A stretch of 64,000 bases of DNA from Colwellia sp. MB3u-45 (GTDB lineage Bacteria > Pseudomonadota > Gammaproteobacteria > Enterobacterales > Alteromonadaceae). The stretch lies in the NCBI RefSeq assembly GCF_014077005.1, contig NZ_JACGVC010000053.1, positions 124,001 to 188,000 on the forward strand, given 5' to 3'. The stretch's first letter is position 1, and each line of letters begins with the position of its first letter. Made by a program: the position numbers and the translations under genes. Positions 8,207 to 17,055 of the stretch are shown here, piece by piece. The notes under the pieces are model-generated. The model searched no databases, was not told where the DNA came from, and was given only the letters and a program-made list of their open reading frames with translations.

Positions 8207-9679
8207 TTGAGTACGTTAGCACAATTAGAACCAAGCAAGTTATGGCAAATTTTTGATAAAATTTGTAGCATTCCACACCCATCAAAACACGAGCAAAAAA
8301 TATCGCTGTGGATCCAAAACTGGGCAACTGAACTCGGGCTAAGTGTTAAAGAAGACGCCATTGGCAACCTTATTATTAAAAAACCCGCCACGGCAGGGAT
8401 GGAAAATAAAAAGGGCGTTATTTTACAAGCTCATATGGATATGGTGCCACAGAAAAATGCGGCCACTGATCATGATTTTCGTGTCGACCCTATCAAGCCA
8501 TACATAATTACCGAAGCTGATGGCGACTGGGTAACCGCTGAAGGTACAACACTAGGTGCAGATAACGGTATTGGCTTATCATCTGCGTTAGCGGTCTTGG
8601 CCAGTGACGATATTGTACACGGCCCGCTAGAAGTTTTAGTCACCATTGATGAAGAAGCTGGCATGGCGGGGGCTTTTGGTCTTAAAGCCGGTTGGTTAGA
8701 CGGCGACTTGTTAATCAATACTGATTCAGAGCAAGAAGGTGAAGTGTACATGGGTTGCGCTGGCGGCATTGATGGTGAAGCCACTTTCGCTATTAGCAAT
8801 GAAAGTGCGCCTGCAGATGTTGAATCATTTAACTTGTCAATTTCGGGTCTTAAAGGTGGGCACTCGGGTGTCGATATTCATACCGGTCGAGCCAACGCTA
8901 ACCAAGTATTGGTGCGTTTTTTACTCGACGCTAGTAACACCTTAGGTTTGCGTTTAACGGAATTAAATGGCGGCAGTTTGCGCAATGCTATTCCGCGCGA
9001 AGCCGATGCTAGCTTTGTTATTAGCCGTAATAAAATTGAGCCGTTAAAAGCCAAGCTAGCTGAGTATTTAGCAACAGTGCGCCAATCGCTAGGTGCTATC
9101 GAAACCCATATCGAGATGTTATTGATTTCGCCTGAAACCTTTGATGAATGTTGGACGCAAGCCAGCCAAAATACTATCTTACGGGCACTTAACGCCTGCC
9201 CTAATGGTGTGTTACGAATGAGCGATGACATTGAAGGCATTGTTGAAACCTCATTAAACTTAGGTGTTATGCGCAGCAAAGGTAATAAATTTGTCGCCAT
9301 GACTTTGATCCGTAGCTTGCATGACGACGGGCGCTTAGCCGCACAAACCATGGTGCAATCTGTATTTGAGCTCGCTGGCGCAAGTATTAAATTTTCTGGC
9401 GCTTACCCTGGTTGGAAACCTGATACCAGCTCAGCATTAATGCAAACTGTGCGTGACACTTATCAAACACTGTTTAATAAAGTACCTGAAATTATGGTTA
9501 TTCATGCCGGTCTTGAATGTGGCTTATTCAAAACAGCTTATCCGCATTGGGATATGGTGTCATTTGGTCCAACGATCAAATTCCCTCACTCACCGGATGA
9601 AAAAGTACAAATAGTGAGCGTTGAGCGCTATTGGCAGTTATTGTTGGCCGTATTAGCCAATATTCCAGAAAAGTCGTAA
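8207..9679 (+). CDS. pepD: Aminoacyl-histidine dipeptidase PepD (M20C), TTG start
   Basis: A cytosolic di-zinc dipeptidase (peptidase D, carnosinase-like) that cleaves Xaa-His and other dipeptides. M20 metal-binding motifs are present: ILQAHMDMVPQK, the bridging aspartate in GTTLGADNGIGL, the catalytic pair TIDEEAGMAGA, and the C-terminal histidine in GPTIKFPHSPDEKV. The lid domain lies between about residues 210 and 390. Length (490) matches E. coli PepD (485). The chosen start is TTG at 8207 because AAGGAAGG sits 4-11 bases upstream and the product begins STLAQLEPSKLWQIFDKICSIPHPS, matching the family N-terminus; no ATG lies nearby in frame. Confidence 0.94.
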   Translation: MSTLAQLEPSKLWQIFDKICSIPHPSKHEQKISLWIQNWATELGLSVKEDAIGNLIIKKPATAGMENKKGVILQAHMDMVPQKNAATDHDFRVDPIKPYIITEADGDWVTAEGTTLGADNGIGLSSALAVLASDDIVHGPLEVLVTIDEEAGMAGAFGLKAGWLDGDLLINTDSEQEGEVYMGCAGGIDGEATFAISNESAPADVESFNLSISGLKGGHSGVDIHTGRANANQVLVRFLLDASNTLGLRLTELNGGSLRNAIPREADASFVISRNKIEPLKAKLAEYLATVRQSLGAIETHIEMLLISPETFDECWTQASQNTILRALNACPNGVLRMSDDIEGIVETSLNLGVMRSKGNKFVAMTLIRSLHDDGRLAAQTMVQSVFELAGASIKFSGAYPGWKPDTSSALMQTVRDTYQTLFNKVPEIMVIHAGLECGLFKTAYPHWDMVSFGPTIKFPHSPDEKVQIVSVERYWQLLLAVLANIPEKS

Positions 9680-9686
9680 GTGATGC

Positions 9687-9730
9687 TGTAGCGCGTTATT
9701 TTAGTGCGCTACAATTCGCTTTTCTTTTTT
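9687..9730 (+). terminator. Terminator after pepD
   Basis: An 8-bp perfect stem (TGTAGCGC with GCGCTACA), 11-base loop, then a T-rich tail starting about 9716. It begins 8 bases after the pepD stop codon. Confidence 0.7.
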
Positions 9731-9810
9731 CTTTGATACTCTCATATACTCGATTTTATCACTATTTGATTAATTCGGATAAAATCCGACCAGATCAACA
9801 AAATGTTTGC

Positions 9811-9824
9811 TAGACTAAAGTCTA
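9811..9824. promoter_or_regulatory. 14-bp palindrome upstream of crbR, candidate response-regulator site
   Basis: TAGACTAAAGTCTA is a palindrome apart from its central two bases. Its centre is about 62 bp upstream of the start site inferred from a TATAAA -10 box at 9868-9873, which has no good -35 box. A 13-of-14 match is at 16966-16979 before the DUF294 gene. Binding by CrbR is inferred. Confidence 0.55.
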
Positions 9825-9894
9825 ATGAACAACCCATTGTAAACAACCTAAAATAAGGTTGGCATCCTATAAATTTTATAAAGGAAATAACGAT

Positions 9895-10554
9895 ATGATT
9901 CAGCCAGAAAAAATTATAATAGCTGACGATCATCCATTATTTAGACAAGCATTATTAGGGACATTAAAATTAAAACTCACCCAAACACATTGGTTGGAAG
10001 CACAAACTATAGCAGAGCTAGAACAGCAACTACGTGACAATAACGACAGTGATCTGCTATTACTAGATTTGCATATTCCCGGTGCTCATGGCTTTAATAC
10101 CTTGATACATGTACGTAATCATTTTCCACAAATACCGGTTGTAGTAGTATCGGCTCATGAAGACCACGAAACCATACATAAATCTATGGGCTATGGCGCT
10201 TCAGGCTTTATTCCAAAGTCTACCCCCGTTGAAGATATTTATAATGCTATTCAACAAGTCTTATTAGGTAATGTTTGGACACCCGATGCGTACAGTGAGT
10301 CGTCACCGATGCAAGACAATAACAATATTGCAGAGCGTGTTGCTAGCTTGACTCAACAACAATATAGAATTTTAATGATGTTCGCCCAAGGCATGCTTAA
10401 TAAACAAATTGCCTATGATTTAAATGTCTCAGAGGCGACCATCAAAGCGCATGCCACGGCAATATTTCGTAAACTTGATGTGCGTAACCGCACACAAGCG
10501 GTTATCGTTATTGCTCAACTTGATATTTCTGACGTGCAATTACAAGACTGTTAG
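9895..10554 (+). CDS. crbR: LuxR/NarL-type response regulator, CrbR/ErdR-like
   Basis: A 219-residue transcription regulator. The receiver domain (residues 6-120) has the acidic pair ADDHPLF, the phospho-acceptor in LLLLDLHIPG and the conserved lysine in GFIPKST. The C-terminal LuxR helix-turn-helix (about 150-210) reads LTQQQYRILMMFAQGMLNKQIAYDLNVSEATIKAH. In Vibrio and Pseudomonas the regulator CrbR (ErdR) works with the SSF-domain kinase CrbS (MxtR) to activate acetyl-CoA synthetase and carboxylate uptake genes. Here the kinase gene is the convergent neighbour, which supports that pairing. The ATG at 9895 is chosen because AAAGGA precedes it by about 10 bases; an upstream TTG at 9859 has no such site. 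Confidence 0.75.
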   Translation: MIQPEKIIIADDHPLFRQALLGTLKLKLTQTHWLEAQTIAELEQQLRDNNDSDLLLLDLHIPGAHGFNTLIHVRNHFPQIPVVVVSAHEDHETIHKSMGYGASGFIPKSTPVEDIYNAIQQVLLGNVWTPDAYSESSPMQDNNNIAERVASLTQQQYRILMMFAQGMLNKQIAYDLNVSEATIKAHATAIFRKLDVRNRTQAVIVIAQLDISDVQLQDC

Positions 10555-10577
10555 TGTGTAGTTATCTGAACTTTAAG

Positions 10578-10633
10578 CACGAAAGTTGAATCATTAAAGT
10601 TGAATCACGAAAATTGAATCACGAAAGTTGAAA
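10578..10633. repeat. Four tandem copies of a 14-bp unit between crbR and crbS
   Basis: Units start at 10578, 10592, 10606 and 10620 with consensus CACGAAAGTTGAAT, differing at one or two positions. The array starts 24 bases after the crbR stop codon and ends 23 bases before the crbS stop codon, in the gap between the convergent genes. Confidence 0.85.
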
Positions 10634-10656
10634 ATAAGTAAGGTTATCACGAGTCA

Positions 10657-13600
10657 TTATTGCCAATACTTTTCTTGCATTTTTTTCGTTAACATCGAAC
10701 TCATCATCGCTCTAAGCGCGGCAGGTTTTATCAATTTACGCATAAAACCAATATCTGCTACTAGGGCTTTTTCCTCTAGATTACTATCTGTGGTGGCGGT
10801 AATTAACACCGCAGGCACGTAGTGTCGACTCAACTTTCTTAGCTCTGTAATTAACGCGATACCGTTAAAGTCAGCGTCGAGCTGATAGTCAACTAACAGT
10901 ATTTCGATATCGTTTTTGTGCTCAGCAAAAATTGACAGTGCTTGATGATATGAATCCGCGGCCAATACATTGCAACCCCATACTGATAATAGCTCAATCA
11001 TACCACCTAAGACATCAGGGTCATTATCGATACACATCACCGTAACATCGCTTAAACCCAAATTTACCACAGGTTTTGCGACTACTGATTCTCGTTGTGC
11101 TCGAGTGCGTTCAACCCCAACGGTAAATTTACAACCCATATTCACTTGCGAACTCAGCGCTAAAGGGTGACCCAATAATTTAGCTAAGCTTTGGGTAATG
11201 TTTAGCCCTAAGCCTAAACCACCTGCTGATGAATTCTGCTGATTATCTAACTGGGTAAATTGCTCAAAGACCATGGTTTGTTTTTCTTCAGGAATACCTG
11301 GGCCATTATCCAGCACTTGTATATCAATAATATCTCCTTTCGCTCGTGCCCCTAACAATATCTTACCTGGACTGGCATAACGAAAGGCGTTACCAATTAA
11401 ATTTTGCAATATTCGGCGTAATAAACTTCGATCTGAGCGTAACCACATTGAATTACAGCGTACTCGAAACTCCACTTCATGTTCCAAGGCACTGGCAGAA
11501 AACTCTTTGGCAAGATCATCAAATAAAGACTTCAATGAAAAAGAGCTAATATTGAGCTTTATATTACCACTTTCAATCCGGGAAATTTCTGCCAAATCTG
11601 CCACTAGGTCATTGGCTACTTTTAAAGAGTGGTCAATATTGTCTACCTGTCGTTGTTGTGTTGCCGTTAAATTGCCTTGGCTAGCTAAAGCTGAGGTAAA
11701 TAGCCGCGCCGCTTCTAATGGCTGCATTAAGTCATGGCTACAAGCTTTTAAATATAAGCTTTTTTTAATATGCGATTGCTCCGCTTTTTCACGGGCTAAA
11801 GCTAAAGCATCGTTGGTTTGCTCTAATTTTTGTGTTCGCTCAAGCACCCGCGTTTCTAAATCCACATTGGCTTCAATTAAACCTCTCTCGGCTTGACGAT
11901 AGACGGTAATATCAGAAAAGAGCATAACAAAGCCACCACCCGGTAGCGGATTACCTTCAATGCGTATGACTCTACCGTCACTATCTTCTCGTTCAGAGCT
12001 ATGCGGACTGCCATTGCGTAAATGCATTAGGCGTTTACTGACTTGCTCATCAACCTTACCGACACCGCATAAACCTCGCAGTATGTTAAAGCGAATTAAA
12101 TCACTGACGGGGCTACCTTGAAAAACCAGCTCACTGGGGTAGTTAAATAAATCAACATACTTTTTGTTCCAGGCCACAAGGTTTAGCTCACTATCAACAA
12201 TGGAAATCCCTTCACTGGCATTTTCGATCGCACTTTGTAATAAATCTTGGCTATATTGTTGTCGTTGGCTCGACGCTTCTTCTACTAATACCGCGACTTC
12301 GTCTAAAGCAATATCACGACCATCTAACGCCGACGATAAGACTAAACGGGCAGACGATGCTCCCATAACACTCGCCAAAGTATTTTCAGTGTGCTGCAAT
12401 AATTTTTGGTTATACGCCACATTGCTCATTTGTGTTTTGTCTGTTGAACACTGAAATTGTATAAAACTAGCGCTAGATTTCTCTTCACCCACAAAGCGCG
12501 AAAGTAATAGCTCAAGTTCTTGATAGTTTATTTGTTTATTACGTTGTAACTGTAAAACTTTTGGCGCTTTGTATTCCATAAATAAGGATACTTGCATGCG
12601 CTCTTGCACACTTTGACGACTGACATGAGAAAGTAACCACATGGCAATGATGTTAGCTGATAATGACAACAGACTTGCCATTGAATTAGCCGGTAGAAAG
12701 CCTCCTTCAAAGGGGTTTGGATAAAGACCAAACTGTGGCAGAAAGTTGAGTGTTAACCAAGCACCAAAACCAATCACGATTCCGCCATAAACCGCAGTTA
12801 AAGTGGCTCTACGCCAATAAAAAGCGGCGACTAATGCGGGCGTTAATTGGGCAAAAGCACCAAAGGCTATTTCACCTAAAGAACTTAAGGTATCTGGCGA
12901 GGTCATCAAAAACACGCCATAGCCTAATAAAATAACAAATAAAATTAATATTTTACGAATAGTTAATAATCGTAAACGGAAATTATCATAATCTGTTTCA
13001 TGGTGTTTATTTGCTCGATATAACCACGGAAAAACAATTTCATTACTGAGCATAGTACTCAAAGCAATAGAAGAAATGATTACCATAGAACTGGCAGCAG
13101 ATATTGCGCCCAAAAAGGTTAACAAGGTTAACCAAGGTTGTTGCTGATACCAAGGTAGAAATAATACGTAAGCATCAGAGGGGACACTATCGCCCAATAA
13201 TAACTGTCCTGCTAGCCCTAGCGGCACCGCAAAAATTGCAAATATTAATAAGTAAAGTGGAAAAATTCGACGACTAAGCCAAGTATCTTTTTCATCTTTA
13301 AGTTCAACCACCATGACTTGAAATTGCCGTGGTAATGATAAAAATGCCGCCATAGTGATCACTAGCATAGCGAACATTGACATAATATTGGGAAAGTTCA
13401 GTTGTTGTTCAAGATTGAGGACAGTTGACGATCGACGCCAAATTTCCATTGGCGAATCAAAGAGTACGTAGGTAACAAAAATACCAACGGCAGCGAAGGC
13501 AAACAGCTTTACTAAAGATTCAAAGGCTATCGCGAGCATCACACCCGGATGACGTTCAGTCACATCGATATTACGCACACCAAATACTATGGTAAAGCCG

Positions 13601-14094
13601 GCTAAGACTAAACTAACGATTAAACCAAAATGCCAATTAGCTAAACTCTGCTCTGCTTGCAGCTGTTGAAAAGTATAAACAATAGCTTTTAATTGCAGCG
13701 CGATATAAGGCATGGTGCCCACTAACGCGACTATGGTCACTAAAATGGCTAAGTTATGTGATTTACCAAAGCGAGCGGCTAATAAATCAGCGATCGAAGT
13801 AAGATTTAATTTTAAACTAACGCTAATAATGCGTTGAATGAAAGGCCAAGCGAATATAAAGAGTAGTATAGGCCCTAAATATATTGGTAAATGTGAAATG
13901 AAATTACTCGACGCTTGTCCAGTAGTGCCTAAAAAACTCCACGACGTACAGTAAACGCCTAGGGTTAATGCATAAATTATCGCCTGGCTTTTGCGTAATA
14001 ATTTATGACGGTATTTATCTCCAATATAGGCAATAAAAAACAGCAAACCTATATAAGCAAAACTTAAGCCTGCTAATTGCCAATTTGGAAACAT
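10657..14094 (-). CDS. crbS: CrbS/MxtR-type hybrid histidine kinase with sodium:solute symporter domain
   Basis: A 1145-residue inner-membrane sensor. Domains in order: a sodium:solute symporter (SLC5-like) module of about 13 membrane helices (residues 1 to about 505); a STAC-type linker (about 520-610, ELLLSRFVGEE then GASSARLVL); a PAS domain (about 620-740, IENASEGISIVDSELNLVAWN); a coiled coil; a histidine kinase with the phospho-histidine in ACSHDLMQPLEAARL (near 787), N box LIGNAFRYA, and G boxes DNGPGIP and GGLGLGLNI; and a C-terminal receiver (about 1025-1140) with acceptor Asp in LLVDYQLDADFNG. Architecture and length fit CrbS/MxtR, which senses acetate or related carbon state and signals to CrbR. 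CbrA, a relative, is the alternative, but the LuxR-type partner, rather than an NtrC-type one, argues for CrbS. Confidence 0.85.
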   Translation of the reverse strand: MFPNWQLAGLSFAYIGLLFFIAYIGDKYRHKLLRKSQAIIYALTLGVYCTSWSFLGTTGQASSNFISHLPIYLGPILLFIFAWPFIQRIISVSLKLNLTSIADLLAARFGKSHNLAILVTIVALVGTMPYIALQLKAIVYTFQQLQAEQSLANWHFGLIVSLVLAGFTIVFGVRNIDVTERHPGVMLAIAFESLVKLFAFAAVGIFVTYVLFDSPMEIWRRSSTVLNLEQQLNFPNIMSMFAMLVITMAAFLSLPRQFQVMVVELKDEKDTWLSRRIFPLYLLIFAIFAVPLGLAGQLLLGDSVPSDAYVLFLPWYQQQPWLTLLTFLGAISAASSMVIISSIALSTMLSNEIVFPWLYRANKHHETDYDNFRLRLLTIRKILILFVILLGYGVFLMTSPDTLSSLGEIAFGAFAQLTPALVAAFYWRRATLTAVYGGIVIGFGAWLTLNFLPQFGLYPNPFEGGFLPANSMASLLSLSANIIAMWLLSHVSRQSVQERMQVSLFMEYKAPKVLQLQRNKQINYQELELLLSRFVGEEKSSASFIQFQCSTDKTQMSNVAYNQKLLQHTENTLASVMGASSARLVLSSALDGRDIALDEVAVLVEEASSQRQQYSQDLLQSAIENASEGISIVDSELNLVAWNKKYVDLFNYPSELVFQGSPVSDLIRFNILRGLCGVGKVDEQVSKRLMHLRNGSPHSSEREDSDGRVIRIEGNPLPGGGFVMLFSDITVYRQAERGLIEANVDLETRVLERTQKLEQTNDALALAREKAEQSHIKKSLYLKACSHDLMQPLEAARLFTSALASQGNLTATQQRQVDNIDHSLKVANDLVADLAEISRIESGNIKLNISSFSLKSLFDDLAKEFSASALEHEVEFRVRCNSMWLRSDRSLLRRILQNLIGNAFRYASPGKILLGARAKGDIIDIQVLDNGPGIPEEKQTMVFEQFTQLDNQQNSSAGGLGLGLNITQSLAKLLGHPLALSSQVNMGCKFTVGVERTRAQRESVVAKPVVNLGLSDVTVMCIDNDPDVLGGMIELLSVWGCNVLAADSYHQALSIFAEHKNDIEILLVDYQLDADFNGIALITELRKLSRHYVPAVLITATTDSNLEEKALVADIGFMRKLIKPAALRAMMSSMLTKKMQEKYWQ

Positions 14095-14172
14095 AACATT
14101 TCTCTATAACTGATATTAATCATCTGATTATATGGATTTATTCAGAGATGTCATTAAACTTAAAGTTCAACG

Positions 14173-14613
14173 CTAATTTAATGTTTGAGTATAAAACTCC
14201 GCGATATATTGGCCGCCTTTGATGTTAGCAATAATGCGTAATTTTTGCTTATCACCCTTGTTACTAATAGTATTGCGTAAAGGTGTTGGGCTCTGCCAGT
14301 AATAGGCACTATCAATCATGCCTAAAGGGTAAGCACTGGCTTGGTTGTTACTATCAACTAAAAAAAATGTTGCACTATCGAGCGGAAAAGTTGAATTTAA
14401 TGTTGTAGTGCCTGCTTTATCATAAATATTGACCTCAAATGTGCCTGATTTCAACACACACTTTTCATTGATCACATCACAAAGACCAAATGGCACCATA
14501 TTAAATACTCTTTCTTGATCTGCTTTATTTTCGATATAAAAATCTGACGCAATGTAGCCACCCAAGATAAGAAACGGTGCCACTATTAATGCTGTTTTTG
14601 TATGACGATTCAT
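14173..14613 (-). CDS. Single-pass membrane protein of unknown function
   Basis: A 146-residue protein with one N-terminal hydrophobic segment (TALIVAPFLILGGYIASDFYI, about residues 7-27) and a periplasmic remainder that looks beta-rich (CVLKSGTFEVNIYD, then KLRIIANIKGGQYIAEFYTQ). Two cysteines are close together in GLCDVINEKC, a possible disulfide. I do not recognise the family. It lies between crbS and the symporter operon, all on the minus strand: 78 bases before crbS and downstream of the terminator at 14720-14743, so it probably has its own promoter and may be co-transcribed with crbS. Confidence 0.6.
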   Translation of the reverse strand: MNRHTKTALIVAPFLILGGYIASDFYIENKADQERVFNMVPFGLCDVINEKCVLKSGTFEVNIYDKAGTTTLNSTFPLDSATFFLVDSNNQASAYPLGMIDSAYYWQSPTPLRNTISNKGDKQKLRIIANIKGGQYIAEFYTQTLN

Positions 14614-14719
14614 GATTATCCTTATTTTCTCTAGTATTCAAATTCAAAGGTTATTTTACAACTGTGTATCTTACATCAGCTGGTTATCTAGCTTAAAGAC
14701 ATCCTTAACAATAAAAACT

Positions 14720-14743
14720 AAAGGCTCCACAAGTGGAGCCTTT
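14720..14743 (-). terminator. Terminator of the symporter operon
   Basis: A perfect 11-bp stem (AAAGGCTCCAC with GTGGAGCCTTT) and a 2-base loop, followed by a T-rich stretch on the minus strand. It lies about 33 bases after the stop codon of the large symporter subunit. Confidence 0.85.
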
Positions 14744-14775
14744 ATTTAATTGGTATTAAATACCATCACACGCTA

Positions 14776-16515
14776 TTAGTGATCATGTGCTGTTGAAACG
14801 CCACCATGTGGTGTACGGAAGTTTTCAACCAATTGTTGGATATGAGCTGGAGCTGGACCTGTAAATCTTAATACTGTAAAGGCTACAGCAAAGTTAACAA
14901 ATGCGCCGACTGAACCAAAGGCATTAGGTGAAATACCAAAGAACCAGTTAGGACCCATATCACCTAAGAAAGATGTACCTGGAATAAACATAAGGCCTTT
15001 GTGTTGGAACACATAAAGCATAGTTACACCGATACCTGAACACATACCCCATACTGCTGCGGTACCACTCATTTTCTTAGAAAATATACCCATCATTAGT
15101 GCTGGGAATATTGATGATGCAGCTAAACCAAAGGCTAGTGCAACCGTTCCTGCGGCAAAACCAGGCGGATTTAAACCCAACCAGCCAGCGACCAGAACCG
15201 ATATTGTCATCACAACTCGACCTGCTAGTAACTCATTTTTCTCTGTTAAATCGGGCGTTAATATACCTTTCATTAAATCATGGGAAATTGATGAGGATAT
15301 TGCTAACAGTAAACCGGCTGCAGTAGATAAAGCGGCAGCCAAACCACCAGCGGCAACTAATGCAATTACCCAGTTTGGTAAGTTTGCGATTGCAGGGTTA
15401 GCCAATACCATAATGTCACGGTCAACTTTAATCATTTCATTCGTTGTTTTATCAGCGTTGTATTGTATTTTACCATCGCCGTTTTTATCTTCGAATTGTA
15501 ATAAACCAGTTTTTTCCCAGTCTTTAAACCACTGAGGACGTTCAGCATATTCCATATTTTGACCGGCTGCTGGCTCAATAGTGTTCATTAAGTTCAAACG
15601 AGCCATAGCGCCAACTGCTGGAGCAACTGTGTATAACAAAGCGATAAAAACTAAAGCATAACCTGCTGATTGACGTGCTGCTTTTACTGAAGGAACAGTG
15701 AAGAAGCGCATGATAACGTGAGGTAAACCTGCTGTACCAATCATCAGTGACAAGGTATATGCGAACATATTTACTGAGCCACCCATGTTATCAGTAGTGT
15801 ATTCTTTAAAACCAAGATCAGTGACTACCATGTCCAGCTTATCAAGTAAGTAAACACCACTACCATCTGCCAAGGTAGAACCTAAGCCTAGTTGTGGAAT
15901 TGGGTTACCTGTTAACTGTAAAGAAATAAACACTGCTGGAATGGTGTAAGCAAAAATCAATACACAATACTGAGCAATTTGCGTGTAAGTAATACCTTTC
16001 ATACCACCAAGTACCGCATAAACCCAAACAACGAACATACCGATGTAAAGGCCATTATCATAATCAACTTCTAAGAAGCGAGAGAAAGCAACACCCACAC
16101 CTTTCATTTGACCTATGATGTAAGTTAATGAAGCGATGATTAAACAAACAACCGCTACAATACGTGCAGTTTTTGAATAATAACGATCAAAAATAAACTC
16201 AGGTACAGTAAATTTACCGTGTTTACGCATGTAAGGTGCAAGCAACATGGCGAGTAATACATAACCACCCGTCCAACCCATTAGGAATACAGAACCGCCA
16301 TAACCTAAGAATGAGATCATACCCGCCATTGAAATGAATGACGCAGCACTCATCCAATCGGCACCGATGGCCATACCATTTTGCATTGGTGTAATACCAC
16401 CACCAGCGACATAGAAATCACTCGTTGAAGCCGCACGTGCCCACCAAGCAATACCAAAGTAAACGGCGAAAGAACCGAACACGGCAATGTAAGTATAAAG
16501 TTTTAACTCATCCAT
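14776..16515 (-). CDS. Sodium:solute symporter large subunit, VC_2705 subfamily (ActP-like)
   Basis: A 579-residue inner-membrane transporter of the SSF family with about 13 hydrophobic helices. Family marks include FYVAGGGITPMQNGMAIGADWMSAASF near the N-terminus and AAALSTAAGLLLAISSSISHDL near residues 390-415, the sodium-site region. Together with its small DUF4212 partner it belongs to the two-subunit Na+ symporters of the VC_2705 type, related to the acetate permease ActP; acetate or another short carboxylate is the likely substrate by family and by the CrbS/CrbR context. An extramembrane insert at about 315-375 contains DKNGDGKIQY, which resembles a calcium-binding loop. Its start codon overlaps the DUF4212 stop by one base, so the two are translationally coupled. 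Confidence 0.88.
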   Translation of the reverse strand: MDELKLYTYIAVFGSFAVYFGIAWWARAASTSDFYVAGGGITPMQNGMAIGADWMSAASFISMAGMISFLGYGGSVFLMGWTGGYVLLAMLLAPYMRKHGKFTVPEFIFDRYYSKTARIVAVVCLIIASLTYIIGQMKGVGVAFSRFLEVDYDNGLYIGMFVVWVYAVLGGMKGITYTQIAQYCVLIFAYTIPAVFISLQLTGNPIPQLGLGSTLADGSGVYLLDKLDMVVTDLGFKEYTTDNMGGSVNMFAYTLSLMIGTAGLPHVIMRFFTVPSVKAARQSAGYALVFIALLYTVAPAVGAMARLNLMNTIEPAAGQNMEYAERPQWFKDWEKTGLLQFEDKNGDGKIQYNADKTTNEMIKVDRDIMVLANPAIANLPNWVIALVAAGGLAAALSTAAGLLLAISSSISHDLMKGILTPDLTEKNELLAGRVVMTISVLVAGWLGLNPPGFAAGTVALAFGLAASSIFPALMMGIFSKKMSGTAAVWGMCSGIGVTMLYVFQHKGLMFIPGTSFLGDMGPNWFFGISPNAFGSVGAFVNFAVAFTVLRFTGPAPAHIQQLVENFRTPHGGVSTAHDH

Positions 16516-16769
16516 TATGATTCCCCCACGTTATATTTTTTATCAAGGTCGTTCATTTTTTTAGTATACCAAAAAACTAAACCGACAAATGTGTAAATCG
16601 AACCTTGTTGTGCAAACCAGAAACCTAGCTTATACCCACCTAGACGTATCTCATTTAATGGTTCAACAAGCAGTAAACCAAAACCAAATGAAACTACGAA
16701 CCAAATAACAAGACTTATAAATATTAGGCGCAGATTCTCTGACCAATATGTTGCATTACCTTCCATCAT
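16515..16769 (-). CDS. DUF4212 small subunit of sodium symporter
   Basis: An 84-residue membrane protein with two hydrophobic helices (LIFISLVIWFVVSFGFGLLLV and FAQQGSIYTFVGLVFWYT). The pattern YWSENLRLI before the first helix and PLNEIRLGGYKLGFWFAQQG between the helices are the DUF4212 signature. Members are always paired with a VC_2705-type symporter and are taken to be its accessory subunit. The stop codon overlaps the start of the large subunit. AGGAGAGA just upstream of the ATG (two adjacent ATGs) provides a strong ribosome binding site. Confidence 0.9.
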   Translation of the reverse strand: MMEGNATYWSENLRLIFISLVIWFVVSFGFGLLLVEPLNEIRLGGYKLGFWFAQQGSIYTFVGLVFWYTKKMNDLDKKYNVGES

Positions 16770-16965
16770 TCTCTCCTAGCAATTATTCCTATTAAACCTG
16801 TTTAGCTTAATAGGCACAGCGTTTTATGATTTTTATACGCTTTATACCCGTTGTTTAAAGTAATGTTGACTATTAATTCGACCAGCTAGCACAAGCAAAC
16901 TTGGATAAATGAATACTTAACCTACTCCAGGCTACACACTAACAATCTTTTTTCGACTCTCATAT

Positions 16966-16979
16966 TAAACTTTAGTCTA
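16966..16979. promoter_or_regulatory. Second copy of the CrbR-type palindrome
   Basis: TAAACTTTAGTCTA matches the reverse complement of the palindrome at 9811-9824 at 13 of 14 positions. Its centre is about 60 bp upstream of the start inferred from the promoter at 16997-17026, the spacing of a class I activator site. It lies in the divergent region between the symporter operon and the DUF294 gene. Confidence 0.55.
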
Positions 16980-16996
16980 GAACACAGGTGAAATAG

Positions 16997-17026
16997 TTGA
17001 CTTAAGGGTTACAATTCATCTAAATA
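16997..17026 (+). promoter_or_regulatory. Candidate sigma-70 promoter of the DUF294 operon
   Basis: TTGACT at 16997-17002 is a good -35 box. The matching -10 box at 18 bases spacing is TAAATA (17021-17026), a poor match, which fits a promoter that needs an activator. The inferred start is near 17033, 23 bases before the ATG. Confidence 0.45.
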
Positions 17027-17055
17027 CACTAAGGATACTTATTGGAGATATTGCC

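Noticed and set aside
10578-10633. Tandem array considered as a CRISPR
   Set aside because: The repeats are only 14 bp and have no spacers; no cas genes are present in the window.
15099-15326. 75-codon frame opposite the symporter gene
   Set aside because: Antisense to strongly conserved membrane helices; no start context and no family.
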